A DNA stretch of 64,000 nt from Bacillus sp. RAR_GA_16 (GTDB lineage: Bacteria; Bacillota; Bacilli; Bacillales; Guptibacillaceae): positions 1 through 64,000 of the forward strand of contig NZ_JAIUKZ010000004.1 of the NCBI RefSeq assembly GCF_020165985.1. Reading direction: 5' to 3'. Position 1 is the first letter of the stretch; every line of letters starts with the position of its first letter. Both the position numbers and the translations under genes were made by a program. Shown here piece after piece: positions 20,131 to 27,381 of this stretch. Below the pieces are notes generated by a model. The model was not told the DNA's origin. It did no database searches and saw only the letters and a list, made by a program, of their open reading frames with translations.

Positions 20131-20290
20131 AAAAAAAAGCCCTCTATAAGAAGAAGACTTTGGTTGCTCTTCTTCTTATCTTCCAAGTTGAGTTCAACTT
20201 GCTGGAATTAGCACCTTTCCAGAAAAATATCCGGTGGTTGCTGAAGCTTCATTGGGCCAGTCCCTCTGCTTCTCTTGATAAGAATTGAAA
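20131..20290 (-). promoter_or_regulatory. SAM riboswitch (S-box) leader of metI-metC-yitJ-metH
   Basis: On the minus strand the S-box core reads CTTATCAAGAGAAGC, GAGGGACTGGCCC, TTCAGCAACC, AAGGTGCTAATTCCAGCAAG, and closes with GGAAGATAAG. The terminator is an A/T-rich 12-bp stem (ATAAGAAGAAGA with its complement), whose T-run follows seven bases later. A possible promoter upstream reads TTGCAA-N17-TAGATT, near 20327-20355, but it is weak. Confidence 0.94.
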
Positions 20291-20369
20291 GTATATGGAA
20301 TTTTGTTGTGTCGCTTTTTTCATAATCTACATCACTTTAAAGCGAATTGCAAGTGATTTGAGGAAATAA

Positions 20370-21179
20370 TCAAAATTTTTCTTCAGATGAATCGTTTGGC
20401 CGTTCGTTTGTGACGCGCTTTTTTGGAAGAGGGATTTCTTTAATTGTTAGGTATAGTAGCATGATTGCGACAAACCAGTAGAGAAGAAATCCAAATGGTA
20501 CAGTTGTTTTTATTAAAGCCATAATCGTAAAAAATAAGGTTGGGATCGTAACCGAATAAACGGATAGAATCCAAAGCTGTTTATAAGAGGCTTTTCTGCT
20601 GACAAGAGACTTTAGCAATAACCCAATTGTTGCTAATACGGTAATTCCAATAAATTTGAGACCTGTCTGGAATAAATAGACTACAAAGATTAAGAGTGGG
20701 ATAAAAATAGGCAACAAATCATCCAGATTGTTAGTGAGTTCATTAACATCTTGTTTCGTAAACGTCATTGAGCTGAAATTACTGTAATCAAACTCCTGCC
20801 TAGTTCCCGTGTCCATGACGATGATTCGATCTTTTAGGAAGGCTATAGCTGAATCATATGAATCCATATCATCAGGTTTAATTTCACCTGTTGCATCAAA
20901 AATAAATGTTTTCTCATCTTCGTCTTTTATGAGTGGGTCTGACTGCTCGCTTGATAAGGAGCCATCTTCTAACGTGAAGTCAGGTAATTCTGACATATGT
21001 GCTTTTAGATTTTCGTAAGCATCTGTAAACGAAACGGCAGTCATGATGCCTATCGGTACGGATGATAGAAGCATAAGGAGAAAGACATACAAGATTGGTT
21101 TTCCTAGTTTTTGAAACCGAAACCGCGCCATCATTTTAGGCGAGAATAGGCTATAATAAAGCTGTTTAAAAATGTTCAA
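20370..21179 (-). CDS. yqgB: DUF1189 membrane protein, YqgB type
   Basis: A 269-residue membrane protein. One N-terminal membrane segment (ILYVFLLMLLSSVPIGIMTA, about residues 29-48) is followed by a 100-residue, acidic extracytoplasmic region and then four membrane segments from about 155 to the end. This layout fits DUF1189. The start codon is TTG, with AAAGGAG nine bases upstream. B. subtilis yqgB occupies the matching place before yqgC and sodA. Function unknown. Confidence 0.78.
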   Translation of the reverse strand: MNIFKQLYYSLFSPKMMARFRFQKLGKPILYVFLLMLLSSVPIGIMTAVSFTDAYENLKAHMSELPDFTLEDGSLSSEQSDPLIKDEDEKTFIFDATGEIKPDDMDSYDSAIAFLKDRIIVMDTGTRQEFDYSNFSSMTFTKQDVNELTNNLDDLLPIFIPLLIFVVYLFQTGLKFIGITVLATIGLLLKSLVSRKASYKQLWILSVYSVTIPTLFFTIMALIKTTVPFGFLLYWFVAIMLLYLTIKEIPLPKKRVTNERPNDSSEEKF

Positions 21180-21412
21180 ATAAAGAATCTCCTTTCTAGG
21201 TGAGTGAAGTTTATCCCCTCATCCAGTTTATCTTATAAAAGGAGAAGGGAACAATAAACTTACTGAAACTTTCTTGAAATAAAGTTGGTTCATCCATAAT
21301 ATCTTTACAATTCTATATTAACTCTTTACAAAGAGGGTAGCGATGTAGATAATAGACAAGGGACTTTGTTGAGTATTGTCGAAAAAAATAAAACATGGTG
21401 CAAGGGGTTGAA

Positions 21413-23044
21413 ATGATGGAACTCAACGTTCAGGAGATGATCTTTCAGTTTGTGGGAGGTCTTGGTATTTTCCTGTTTGGACTAAAGTATATGGGAGATG
21501 GCCTTCAACGATCAGCAGGTGATCGATTAAGAGACATTCTTGATCGCTTCACGACGAACCCATTTATGGGCGTACTCGCCGGGATCATTGTTACGATTCT
21601 CATCCAAAGTAGTTCAGGAACAACGGTTTTAACAGTCGGTCTTGTTAACGCAGGATTTATGACTCTAAAGCAAGCGATTGGCGTTGTAATGGGAGCAAAC
21701 ATTGGAACAACTGTTACAGCATTTATTATTGGTTTTCCTATTAAAGATTACGCCCTGCCAATCATTGCGATCGGTTCACTATTAATTTTCTTCTTTAAAA
21801 ACAAGAAAATTAATTATGCAGGACAAATTGTATTTGGTTTTGGAGCGTTATTCTTTGGACTTGAATTAATGAGTACAGGTATGAAACCACTTCGTACTCT
21901 CGAAGCTTTCCATGAACTCACATTGAGCATGAGTTCGAACCCATTATTAGGCGTTGTAATTGGGACAGTATTTACAGTGATTGTTCAAAGTTCCAGTGCA
22001 ACAATCGGTGTATTACAAGGGCTTTATTCGCAGAATGCGATGGATATTCAAGCTGCGTTACCAGTTTTGTTTGGAGATAACATTGGAACAACAATTACAG
22101 CAGTTCTTGCTTCGATCGGTGCCTCTGTTGCAGCTCGACGCACAGCGCTGACTCACGTTATTTTTAATTTAATTGGTACGGCGATATTTTTAATCTTCTT
22201 GTTCGCCTATACACCATTTATTGAGTTTCTTAGAGATTCGTTAAATTTGACACCAGAAATGACAATTGCATTCGGACACGGTATCTTTAATATTACGAAT
22301 ACAGTGATACAATTCCCATTCATTGCTGGGCTTGCATTTCTTGTTACGAAAATTATACCTGGTGATGATGCAACGATTGAATATAAACCAAAACACCTGG
22401 ATCCAGTATTCATTGAGCGTTCTCCTTCGGTCGCATTAGGACAGGCCAAAGAAGAAGTAATTCGAATGAGTGAATTTGCTTATAAAGGTGTTAAGGAAGC
22501 GTCTAACTATCTAATATCCAAAAGTCAAAAGAGCGCAGAAAAAACGGCTCAGTATGAAGAAGCGATTAACAATCTAGATAATAAGATTACAGACTACCTC
22601 ATTCAGCTATCAGCAACTTCTCTATCTGGAGATGAATCAACACGACACGGTATGTTAATGGACTCTGTTCGAGATATCGAGCGTATTGGTGATCACATGG
22701 AGAATGTTGTAGAACTGGTTGATTATCAAATCAGCAACAAAGTGAAAATGACGGACGTTGCCATGAAAGACCTTGATGAAATGTTTAATCTGACACTTTC
22801 TGCACTTAATGAAGCTTTTGATGCCCTCGATAAATGGGATGTAGCTAAGGCGCAGGAAGTTGTGAAGCTTGAAGATAAGATTGACAAAATGGAAAGAACA
22901 CTTCGTAAGCAGCATATCCTTCGTCTAAATGAAGGGGAATGCACTGGAAGTGCTGGAATCGTTTTTGTTGATATCATTAGTAACCTAGAGCGTATTGGTG
23001 ATCATGCGGTGAATATCGCAGAAGCTGTTATTGGAGAAGAATAA
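21413..23044 (+). CDS. Na/phosphate cotransporter with PhoU-like domain
   Basis: About 543 residues. Residues 1-310 are membrane spans carrying two copies of the QSSS signature (LIQSSSGTTVLTVG and VIVQSSSATIGVLQG), the mark of NptA/PNaS-type sodium/phosphate cotransporters. The last 200 residues are a soluble, helical PhoU-like domain with two IERIGDHMEN / LERIGDHAVN repeats. The start may be ATG 21413 or 21416; AAGGGG lies upstream. It sits between yqgB and yqgC, which are neighbours in B. subtilis. Direction and substrate are from family knowledge. Confidence 0.88.
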   Translation: MMELNVQEMIFQFVGGLGIFLFGLKYMGDGLQRSAGDRLRDILDRFTTNPFMGVLAGIIVTILIQSSSGTTVLTVGLVNAGFMTLKQAIGVVMGANIGTTVTAFIIGFPIKDYALPIIAIGSLLIFFFKNKKINYAGQIVFGFGALFFGLELMSTGMKPLRTLEAFHELTLSMSSNPLLGVVIGTVFTVIVQSSSATIGVLQGLYSQNAMDIQAALPVLFGDNIGTTITAVLASIGASVAARRTALTHVIFNLIGTAIFLIFLFAYTPFIEFLRDSLNLTPEMTIAFGHGIFNITNTVIQFPFIAGLAFLVTKIIPGDDATIEYKPKHLDPVFIERSPSVALGQAKEEVIRMSEFAYKGVKEASNYLISKSQKSAEKTAQYEEAINNLDNKITDYLIQLSATSLSGDESTRHGMLMDSVRDIERIGDHMENVVELVDYQISNKVKMTDVAMKDLDEMFNLTLSALNEAFDALDKWDVAKAQEVVKLEDKIDKMERTLRKQHILRLNEGECTGSAGIVFVDIISNLERIGDHAVNIAEAVIGEE

Positions 23045-23050
23045 CCATTG

Positions 23051-23086
23051 GAAGCAGAGGGAAAAGGAAACCTCTGCTTCTTTTTA
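23051..23086 (+). terminator. Terminator of the Na/phosphate cotransporter gene
   Basis: Ten-base stem GAAGCAGAGG / CCTCTGCTTC with a 10-base loop, followed by TTTTTATTTTT. Confidence 0.88.
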
Positions 23087-23170
23087 TTTTTGTAGAGAAT
23101 TTTTATATGATTATATAGAAGGTAATTAGAAAATCCGATAAAATAGACTAAAGTTGAGGAGGATGAAGGT

Positions 23171-23653
23171 ATGGATATTCTAATTTGGGCACTGATCATT
23201 GTGTCATTTACGATTGCGTTTATCGGTTTAATTTATCCAATCATTCCAGCGGTCCTATTTATTTATGTTGGTTTTGTTTTGTATGGTATTTTTTATGCTT
23301 TTGATTCATTGACTGTTTCTTTCTGGGTCATTCAGGTATTACTTACTCTTTTATTATTCGTGGCAGATTATGCGAGTAATTTATTTGGTGTCAAAAAGTA
23401 TGGAGGATCGAAAGCAGCGATTTGGGGGAGTACAATCGGTTTGTTGATTGGCCCGTTCATTATTCCATTCGCTGGGATTATTCTTGGACCTTTTATAGGA
23501 GCGGTGGTAGCAGAGTTACTGATTCATCGAAAACCATTCAAAGAGTCTGTACAAGTTGGAGTAGGATCTTTGCTCGGTTTTCTTGGTGGTGCAGTAATGA
23601 AAGGCGTGCTACAAGCCATAATGATCATTGTATTTTTAGTCTATGTTTTGTAG
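23171..23653 (+). CDS. yqgC: DUF456 membrane protein, YqgC type
   Basis: A 160-residue, very hydrophobic protein with about five membrane segments and glycine-rich turns ([24 protein letters not shown], about residues 96-119, is the core DUF456 pattern). GAGGAGGA precedes the ATG. It corresponds to yqgC, found next to sodA in B. subtilis. Function unknown. Confidence 0.8.
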   Translation: MDILIWALIIVSFTIAFIGLIYPIIPAVLFIYVGFVLYGIFYAFDSLTVSFWVIQVLLTLLLFVADYASNLFGVKKYGGSKAAIWGSTIGLLIGPFIIPFAGIILGPFIGAVVAELLIHRKPFKESVQVGVGSLLGFLGGAVMKGVLQAIMIIVFLVYVL

Positions 23654-23734
23654 TTATTGCTGGTAAAATAAATGAGTGGTATAGTGTTTCTATCATTGTT
23701 TTTAAATACTTTGCAATTTAATTTTAAAAACGTA

Positions 23735-23764
23735 TTGACGCTTCTTTAAAATATATGGTATATT
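23735..23764 (+). promoter_or_regulatory. Promoter of the tRNA cluster
   Basis: TTGACG at 23735-23740, 18-base spacer, TATATT at 23759-23764. The first tRNA begins 23 bases downstream. Confidence 0.65.
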
Positions 23765-23786
23765 AGTTCTTGTCGTTAAGAGATAT

Positions 23787-23861
23787 TCCACAGTAGCTCA
23801 GTGGTAGAGCTATCGGCTGTTAACCGATCGGTCGTAGGTTCGAATCCTACCTGTGGAGCCA
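23787..23861 (+). tRNA. tRNA-Asn(GTT)
   Basis: Full cloverleaf: acceptor TCCACAG / CTGTGGA, anticodon GTT in loop CTGTTAA, TTCGAAT T-loop, CCA encoded. First of the cluster. Confidence 0.97.
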
Positions 23862-23864
23862 TAT

Positions 23865-23941
23865 GGCGGTGTAGCTCAGCTGGCTAGAGCGTACGGTTCA
23901 TACCCGTGAGGTCGGGGGTTCGATCCCCTCCGCCGCTACCA
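23865..23941 (+). tRNA. tRNA-Met(CAT), elongator
   Basis: Acceptor GGCGGTG / CGCCGCT (G1-U72 wobble), anticodon CAT, CCA encoded. G4 and G5 in the acceptor argue against the lysidine-modified isoleucine tRNA, and it lacks the initiator features. Confidence 0.93.
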
Positions 23942-23962
23942 TTAATTTTAACGATACAACAT

Positions 23963-24039
23963 GGCGGTTGTGGCGAAGTGGTTAACGCACCGGATTGTGA
24001 TTCCGGCATTCGTGGGTTCAATTCCCATCAGCCGCCCCA
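23963..24039 (+). tRNA. tRNA-His(GTG)
   Basis: Anticodon GTG in loop ATTGTGATT. The extra 5' G (G-1) typical of histidine tRNA is encoded, opposite the C discriminator. CCA encoded. Confidence 0.96.
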
Positions 24040-24051
24040 CTTATTACATAA

Positions 24052-24128
24052 GGACCCTTAGCTCAGCTGGTTAGAGCTGACGGCTCATAACCGTCCGGTC
24101 GCAGGTTCGAGTCCTGCAGGGTCCACCA
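24052..24128 (+). tRNA. tRNA-Ile2(CAT), lysidine type
   Basis: Anticodon CAT, acceptor GGACCCT / AGGGTCC, CCA encoded. C4-G69 and C5-G68 pairs are the known TilS identity elements, so C34 is probably made lysidine and the tRNA reads AUA. Automatic tools often label this a second tRNA-Met. Confidence 0.8.
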
Positions 24129-24138
24129 AATGCATATC

Positions 24139-24231
24139 GGAGGAATACCCAAGTCTGGCTGAAGGGATCGGTCTTGAAAACCGACAGGGGCTTAGTCGCC
24201 CGCGGGGGTTCGAATCCCTCTTCCTCCTCCA
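24139..24231 (+). tRNA. tRNA-Ser(TGA)
   Basis: Type II tRNA of 93 bases with a long variable arm (AGGGGCTTAGTCGCCCGCG region), anticodon TGA, CCA encoded. Confidence 0.96.
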
Positions 24232-24257
24232 TTTTTCTAAAAATGGTTTGCGAGAAA

Positions 24258-24299
24258 AGGTGCAGCATCATAACATTCATATTATCGCGGGGTGGAGCA
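24258..24299 (+). repeat. Truncated copy of the tRNA-fMet leader and 5' end
   Basis: Forty-two bases match 24399-24440 at 38 positions. The match covers 29 bases of leader and the first 14 bases of tRNA-fMet (CGCGGGGTGGAGCA). After that the sequence diverges completely, so no tRNA can form here. Confidence 0.85.
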
Positions 24300-24398
24300 A
24301 CGAGCGTTACATCAATGAATCAACATCGAGTTGTTTCGACGGATACGCATCGAAGCATTGCCTTGTAGAGGAAGAAACAGTGCACAGCATAGTGAAGC

Positions 24399-24426
24399 AG
24401 GTGTAGCATCATTAGATTTATATTAT

Positions 24427-24440
<14 letters not shown>
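24399..24440 (+). repeat. Intact copy: leader and 5' end of tRNA-fMet
   Basis: Second member of the 42-base direct repeat, 141 bases after the first. It runs into the complete tRNA-fMet gene. Confidence 0.85.
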
Positions 24441-24504
<64 letters not shown>

Positions 24505-24657
24505 AAATTTACCTGCGTCGAATATGCTTCTTGTTAAATTTTTATTGTAGTCCCTTTAGGGGCAACCTAAACTCATAACTAGGTTTTATTGCAATTAAAC
24601 GTAATAGCACAATACATAAATAGAAATAAAATGTCTCAAATACTCGTTATACATATT

Positions 24658-24733
<76 letters not shown>

Positions 24734-24748
24734 CTCAATAAAGATCCC

Positions 24749-24776
24749 ACTCGTCATGACATGGCGAGTTTTTTTG
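24749..24776 (+). terminator. Terminator of the tRNA cluster
   Basis: Nine-base stem ACTCGTCAT / ATGGCGAGT (one G-T pair), GAC loop, then a run of eight T. Confidence 0.85.
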
Positions 24777-24794
24777 TGTTTTCTCTGTTCATAT

Positions 24795-24819
24795 GTTTAA
24801 TTCCATTGTTCGTGGGGAA
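24795..24819 (+). promoter_or_regulatory. Possible sigma-B promoter upstream of sodA
   Basis: GTTTAA at 24795-24800, 13-base spacer, GGGGAA at 24814-24819. This is one mismatch from the sigma-B consensus GTTTAA-N12/14-GGGWAW. It lies about 150 bases before the sodA start. A sigma-A-like TTGAAA-N17-TAGTGT is nearer the gene but poor at the -10. Confidence 0.45.
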
Positions 24820-24969
24820 ACTTTACTTGTGTTGCGGTAATTCAAAGGTTTATTATTTGAAAACCCATGAAAAATCTGCTAGTGTAAACTTGTGACGACA
24901 TCATGTTCAAGTGGCAATGAACGTTGCCCTGACAGCAAGTTACATATTAATTTAAGGAGGAGATTCACA

Positions 24970-25581
24970 ATGGCTAAATTTGAACTACCAGAACTACCTT
25001 ACGACTACAATGCACTAGAACCACACATCGACGAAGAAACAATGAAGATCCACCACGACAAGCACCACAACGCATATGTAACAAAATTAAACGGTGCGCT
25101 TGAAGGTCACGAGGAGCATGTATCAAAAAGCTTGGAAGATCTTCTTGGCAATCTAGATGCACTTCCTGAAGGCATTCGCACTGCTGTACGTAACAATGGT
25201 GGCGGACACGCGAACCACTCACTTTTCTGGCAACTTCTAAGCCCTAACGGCGGTGGAGAGCCATCTGGTGATCTAAGCGAAGCGATTAAAAAGAAATTTG
25301 GTAGCTTTGAAAGCTTTAAAGAAGAATTTGCTAATGCTGCTGCTGGCCGATTTGGTTCAGGTTGGGCTTGGCTAGTAGTAAAAGGCGGAGAGCTTGAAGT
25401 AACAAGCACACCTAACCAAGATACTCCAGTTATGGAAGGTGTTACACCGATCCTTGGCCTAGACGTTTGGGAGCATGCTTACTACCTTAAGTATCAAAAC
25501 AAACGCCCAGATTACATTAGTGCATTTTGGAATGTTGTTAACTGGGATGAAGTTGCTAAGCGCTACGAAGCAGCTAAATAA
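24970..25581 (+). CDS. sodA: Superoxide dismutase (Mn type)
   Basis: Converts superoxide to oxygen and hydrogen peroxide in the cytoplasm. 203 residues. The N-terminal helix motif [17 protein letters not shown] contains the first metal ligand, His28, and [18 protein letters not shown] near residues 163-180 contains the Asp and His ligands. GSGWAWLVV is the usual core motif. The frame extends 26 codons upstream, but ATG 24970 follows an AAGGAGG site and begins the family. Mn is inferred from Bacillus homologues; Fe cannot be excluded from sequence. Codon use is strongly biased, as for a highly expressed gene. Confidence 0.96.
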   Translation: MAKFELPELPYDYNALEPHIDEETMKIHHDKHHNAYVTKLNGALEGHEEHVSKSLEDLLGNLDALPEGIRTAVRNNGGGHANHSLFWQLLSPNGGGEPSGDLSEAIKKKFGSFESFKEEFANAAAGRFGSGWAWLVVKGGELEVTSTPNQDTPVMEGVTPILGLDVWEHAYYLKYQNKRPDYISAFWNVVNWDEVAKRYEAAK

Positions 25582-25593
25582 TACGATTGAGGA

Positions 25594-25626
25594 AAACCCC
25601 CTGGCAGAAATGCCAGGGGGTTTCTT
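25594..25626. terminator. Terminator after sodA, shared with the gene at 25631
   Basis: Stem AAACCCCCTGGCA / TGCCAGGGGGTTT with a GAAA loop. It follows sodA and can also stop the converging small gene. Confidence 0.93.
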
Positions 25627-25630
25627 ATTA

Positions 25631-25918
25631 TTATTCAATCAATGTATAGATTGGTCCAAAAAAATCTAATAGATAATTGATTAAAAAATCGGTGAAGCTA
25701 CACCCATTTTCAAAATCGTTAGGTGAACAAAGAAGGATTTGTTTGTCTGAGATGGTTATTGAGATCGGTTCATTTTGATAGTTGACCGTCAAATAGTGTG
25801 TCGTTTTATTTATGAAGTAAGCATTTTCCTCTTTACTTACCGCGAATTCAATGCGGTGAAGTAGCTCATCACGAAGCTTTTCATTAAGATCGTCCGTTCG
25901 ATATAGAAAATAATACAT
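25631..25918 (-). CDS. Small protein of unknown function
   Basis: A 95-residue protein I do not recognise. It is soluble by composition, with no signal peptide or membrane segment. It has alternating charged/aromatic residues, an HYLTVNYQNEPISITISD stretch that suggests beta strands, and a C-terminal hydrophobic helix (FTDFLINYLLDFFGPIYTLI). AAAAGGGG lies six bases before the ATG, and it shares a terminator with sodA, so it is probably a real gene. It lies between sodA and yqgE on the opposite strand. Confidence 0.6.
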   Translation of the reverse strand: MYYFLYRTDDLNEKLRDELLHRIEFAVSKEENAYFINKTTHYLTVNYQNEPISITISDKQILLCSPNDFENGCSFTDFLINYLLDFFGPIYTLIE

Positions 25919-26018
25919 AACAGTCCCCTTTTAAACATAGTTTATCCTTTTTGATTCGTCCGCATAACGAGCAGGAATTAAGTCAAAATAAGGGTGGATG
26001 AAAAAAGGGGAGTTTCAG

Positions 26019-27269
26019 ATGAAAGTGATAAAACATATGATCGGTGAGATAGAAGTAACAAGGGATTTATTGTTATTGCTAACAATCGGTGGTTTATATG
26101 CTCTAAGCATCGCACTTTCAAATACGTTTGTGAATGTGTATTTGTGGAAGCAGTCTGGAGAGTTTGCGGATATCGGTATATACAATCTTGCCGCTGTGAT
26201 TAGCCAGCCATTAACCTTTATCCTTGCGGGAAGATGGGCGAAGAAAATGGACAGAGTGATCGTCTTAAGAATTGGTGTCATCTTTCTAGCTCTATTTTAT
26301 ATAACTGTTCTTTCATTAGGTCAGAATGCGAGTCATTTGCTGGTCTTACTTGGCGCCCTACTTGGAATTGGATTTGGTTTTTATTGGCTGGCCTTCAATG
26401 TGTTAACATTTGAGATTACGGAGCCAGAAACCAGGGATTTTTTTAATGGCTTTCTCGGTTTACTTACCTCATTTGCAGGTATGATTGGTCCGATATTTGC
26501 CGGTGTCATCATTTCAAGTCTTGAGGCATTTACAGGATATAAAGTGATTTTTGGCGTATCGCTTGCGTTGTTTTTTGCCGCTGTTATTTTAAGCTTTTTT
26601 CTTGAACGTCGTTCTGCGAAAGGGAATTTTTCTTTTACGCGAATTTTTCAAGAAAGAAAAGTTAATACCGATTGGCTAAATATCTTGCACGCTCATTTTT
26701 TTCAAGGAATACGAGAAGGCACCTTTATTTTTATTATTGTAGTCCTCGTTTTTATTACGACAGAGAGTGAATTAGCGATCGGAACATTTGGACTCGTGAA
26801 TTCTGCAGTATCTTTTTTAGCCTACTATTTGGCTACGCGTCTTATAAAGCCGAGGTTCCGTAAAAAAGCCATTTTATATGGTGGGCTCATTCTCTATGCA
26901 TCAGTTTTCCTGCTCGTCACAGATTTAACGTTTGCCCGATTGTTAACGTATGGCGTGTGTATTTCTCTTGCTTATCCACTTCTACTTGTTCCGTACATTT
27001 CACTTACGTATGACGTCATTGGTAAGGCATGGAATGCTGCAGAAATGCGCATTGAGTATATTGTTGTTCGAGAGGTTTACTTAAACCTAGGACGGATTGT
27101 TTCCATTCTCTTGTTTCTGTTAACAGTGAAGCTGTTTAACGATGAAAAAAGCATTCCCATCTTATTGTTAATTGTCGGAGCAGGGCATACATTTATTTAT
27201 CTGTTTGTGAGAAGGCTACAAGCAACTTCTGCAACGATACCTGACCCTTCTCCTGACCAGTTACAATAG
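26019..27269 (+). CDS. yqgE: Major facilitator superfamily transporter, YqgE type
   Basis: A membrane transporter of about 416 residues with about twelve membrane segments in two halves. The loop between the second and third segments, GRWAKKMDRVIVLRIG (near residue 71), is the MFS motif-A region. The ATG at 26019 has AAAAAGGGG eight bases upstream; the ATG at 25998 has no usable ribosome site. It lies between sodA and pbpA as yqgE does in B. subtilis. The substrate is unknown. Confidence 0.82.
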   Translation: MKVIKHMIGEIEVTRDLLLLLTIGGLYALSIALSNTFVNVYLWKQSGEFADIGIYNLAAVISQPLTFILAGRWAKKMDRVIVLRIGVIFLALFYITVLSLGQNASHLLVLLGALLGIGFGFYWLAFNVLTFEITEPETRDFFNGFLGLLTSFAGMIGPIFAGVIISSLEAFTGYKVIFGVSLALFFAAVILSFFLERRSAKGNFSFTRIFQERKVNTDWLNILHAHFFQGIREGTFIFIIVVLVFITTESELAIGTFGLVNSAVSFLAYYLATRLIKPRFRKKAILYGGLILYASVFLLVTDLTFARLLTYGVCISLAYPLLLVPYISLTYDVIGKAWNAAEMRIEYIVVREVYLNLGRIVSILLFLLTVKLFNDEKSIPILLLIVGAGHTFIYLFVRRLQATSATIPDPSPDQLQ

Positions 27270-27328
27270 CTCATTAGTCCCTTTACTTTTTTATGATCAC
27301 TAAGTATAGTAAGGAGAAGAGAGATCAG

Positions 27329-27353
27329 AGACACCTGTCTGGAACAGGTGTCT
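27329..27353 (+). terminator. Perfect 10-bp hairpin before pbpA
   Basis: AGACACCTGT / ACAGGTGTCT with a 5-base loop. It is followed by ATATTTGTTT rather than a clean T-run, so it is a weak terminator for yqgE or a hairpin in the pbpA leader, 28 bases before the start. Confidence 0.55.
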
Positions 27354-27381
27354 ATATTTGTTTGAGGGAAGGGAGTCTACC

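Noticed and set aside
21264-21300. TGAAAC upstream of the Na/phosphate cotransporter
   Set aside because: No CGT motif follows at 16 or 17 bases, so it is not called an ECF promoter.
24052-24128. Second elongator tRNA-Met
   Set aside because: C4-G69 and C5-G68 are TilS determinants, so tRNA-Ile2 is preferred.
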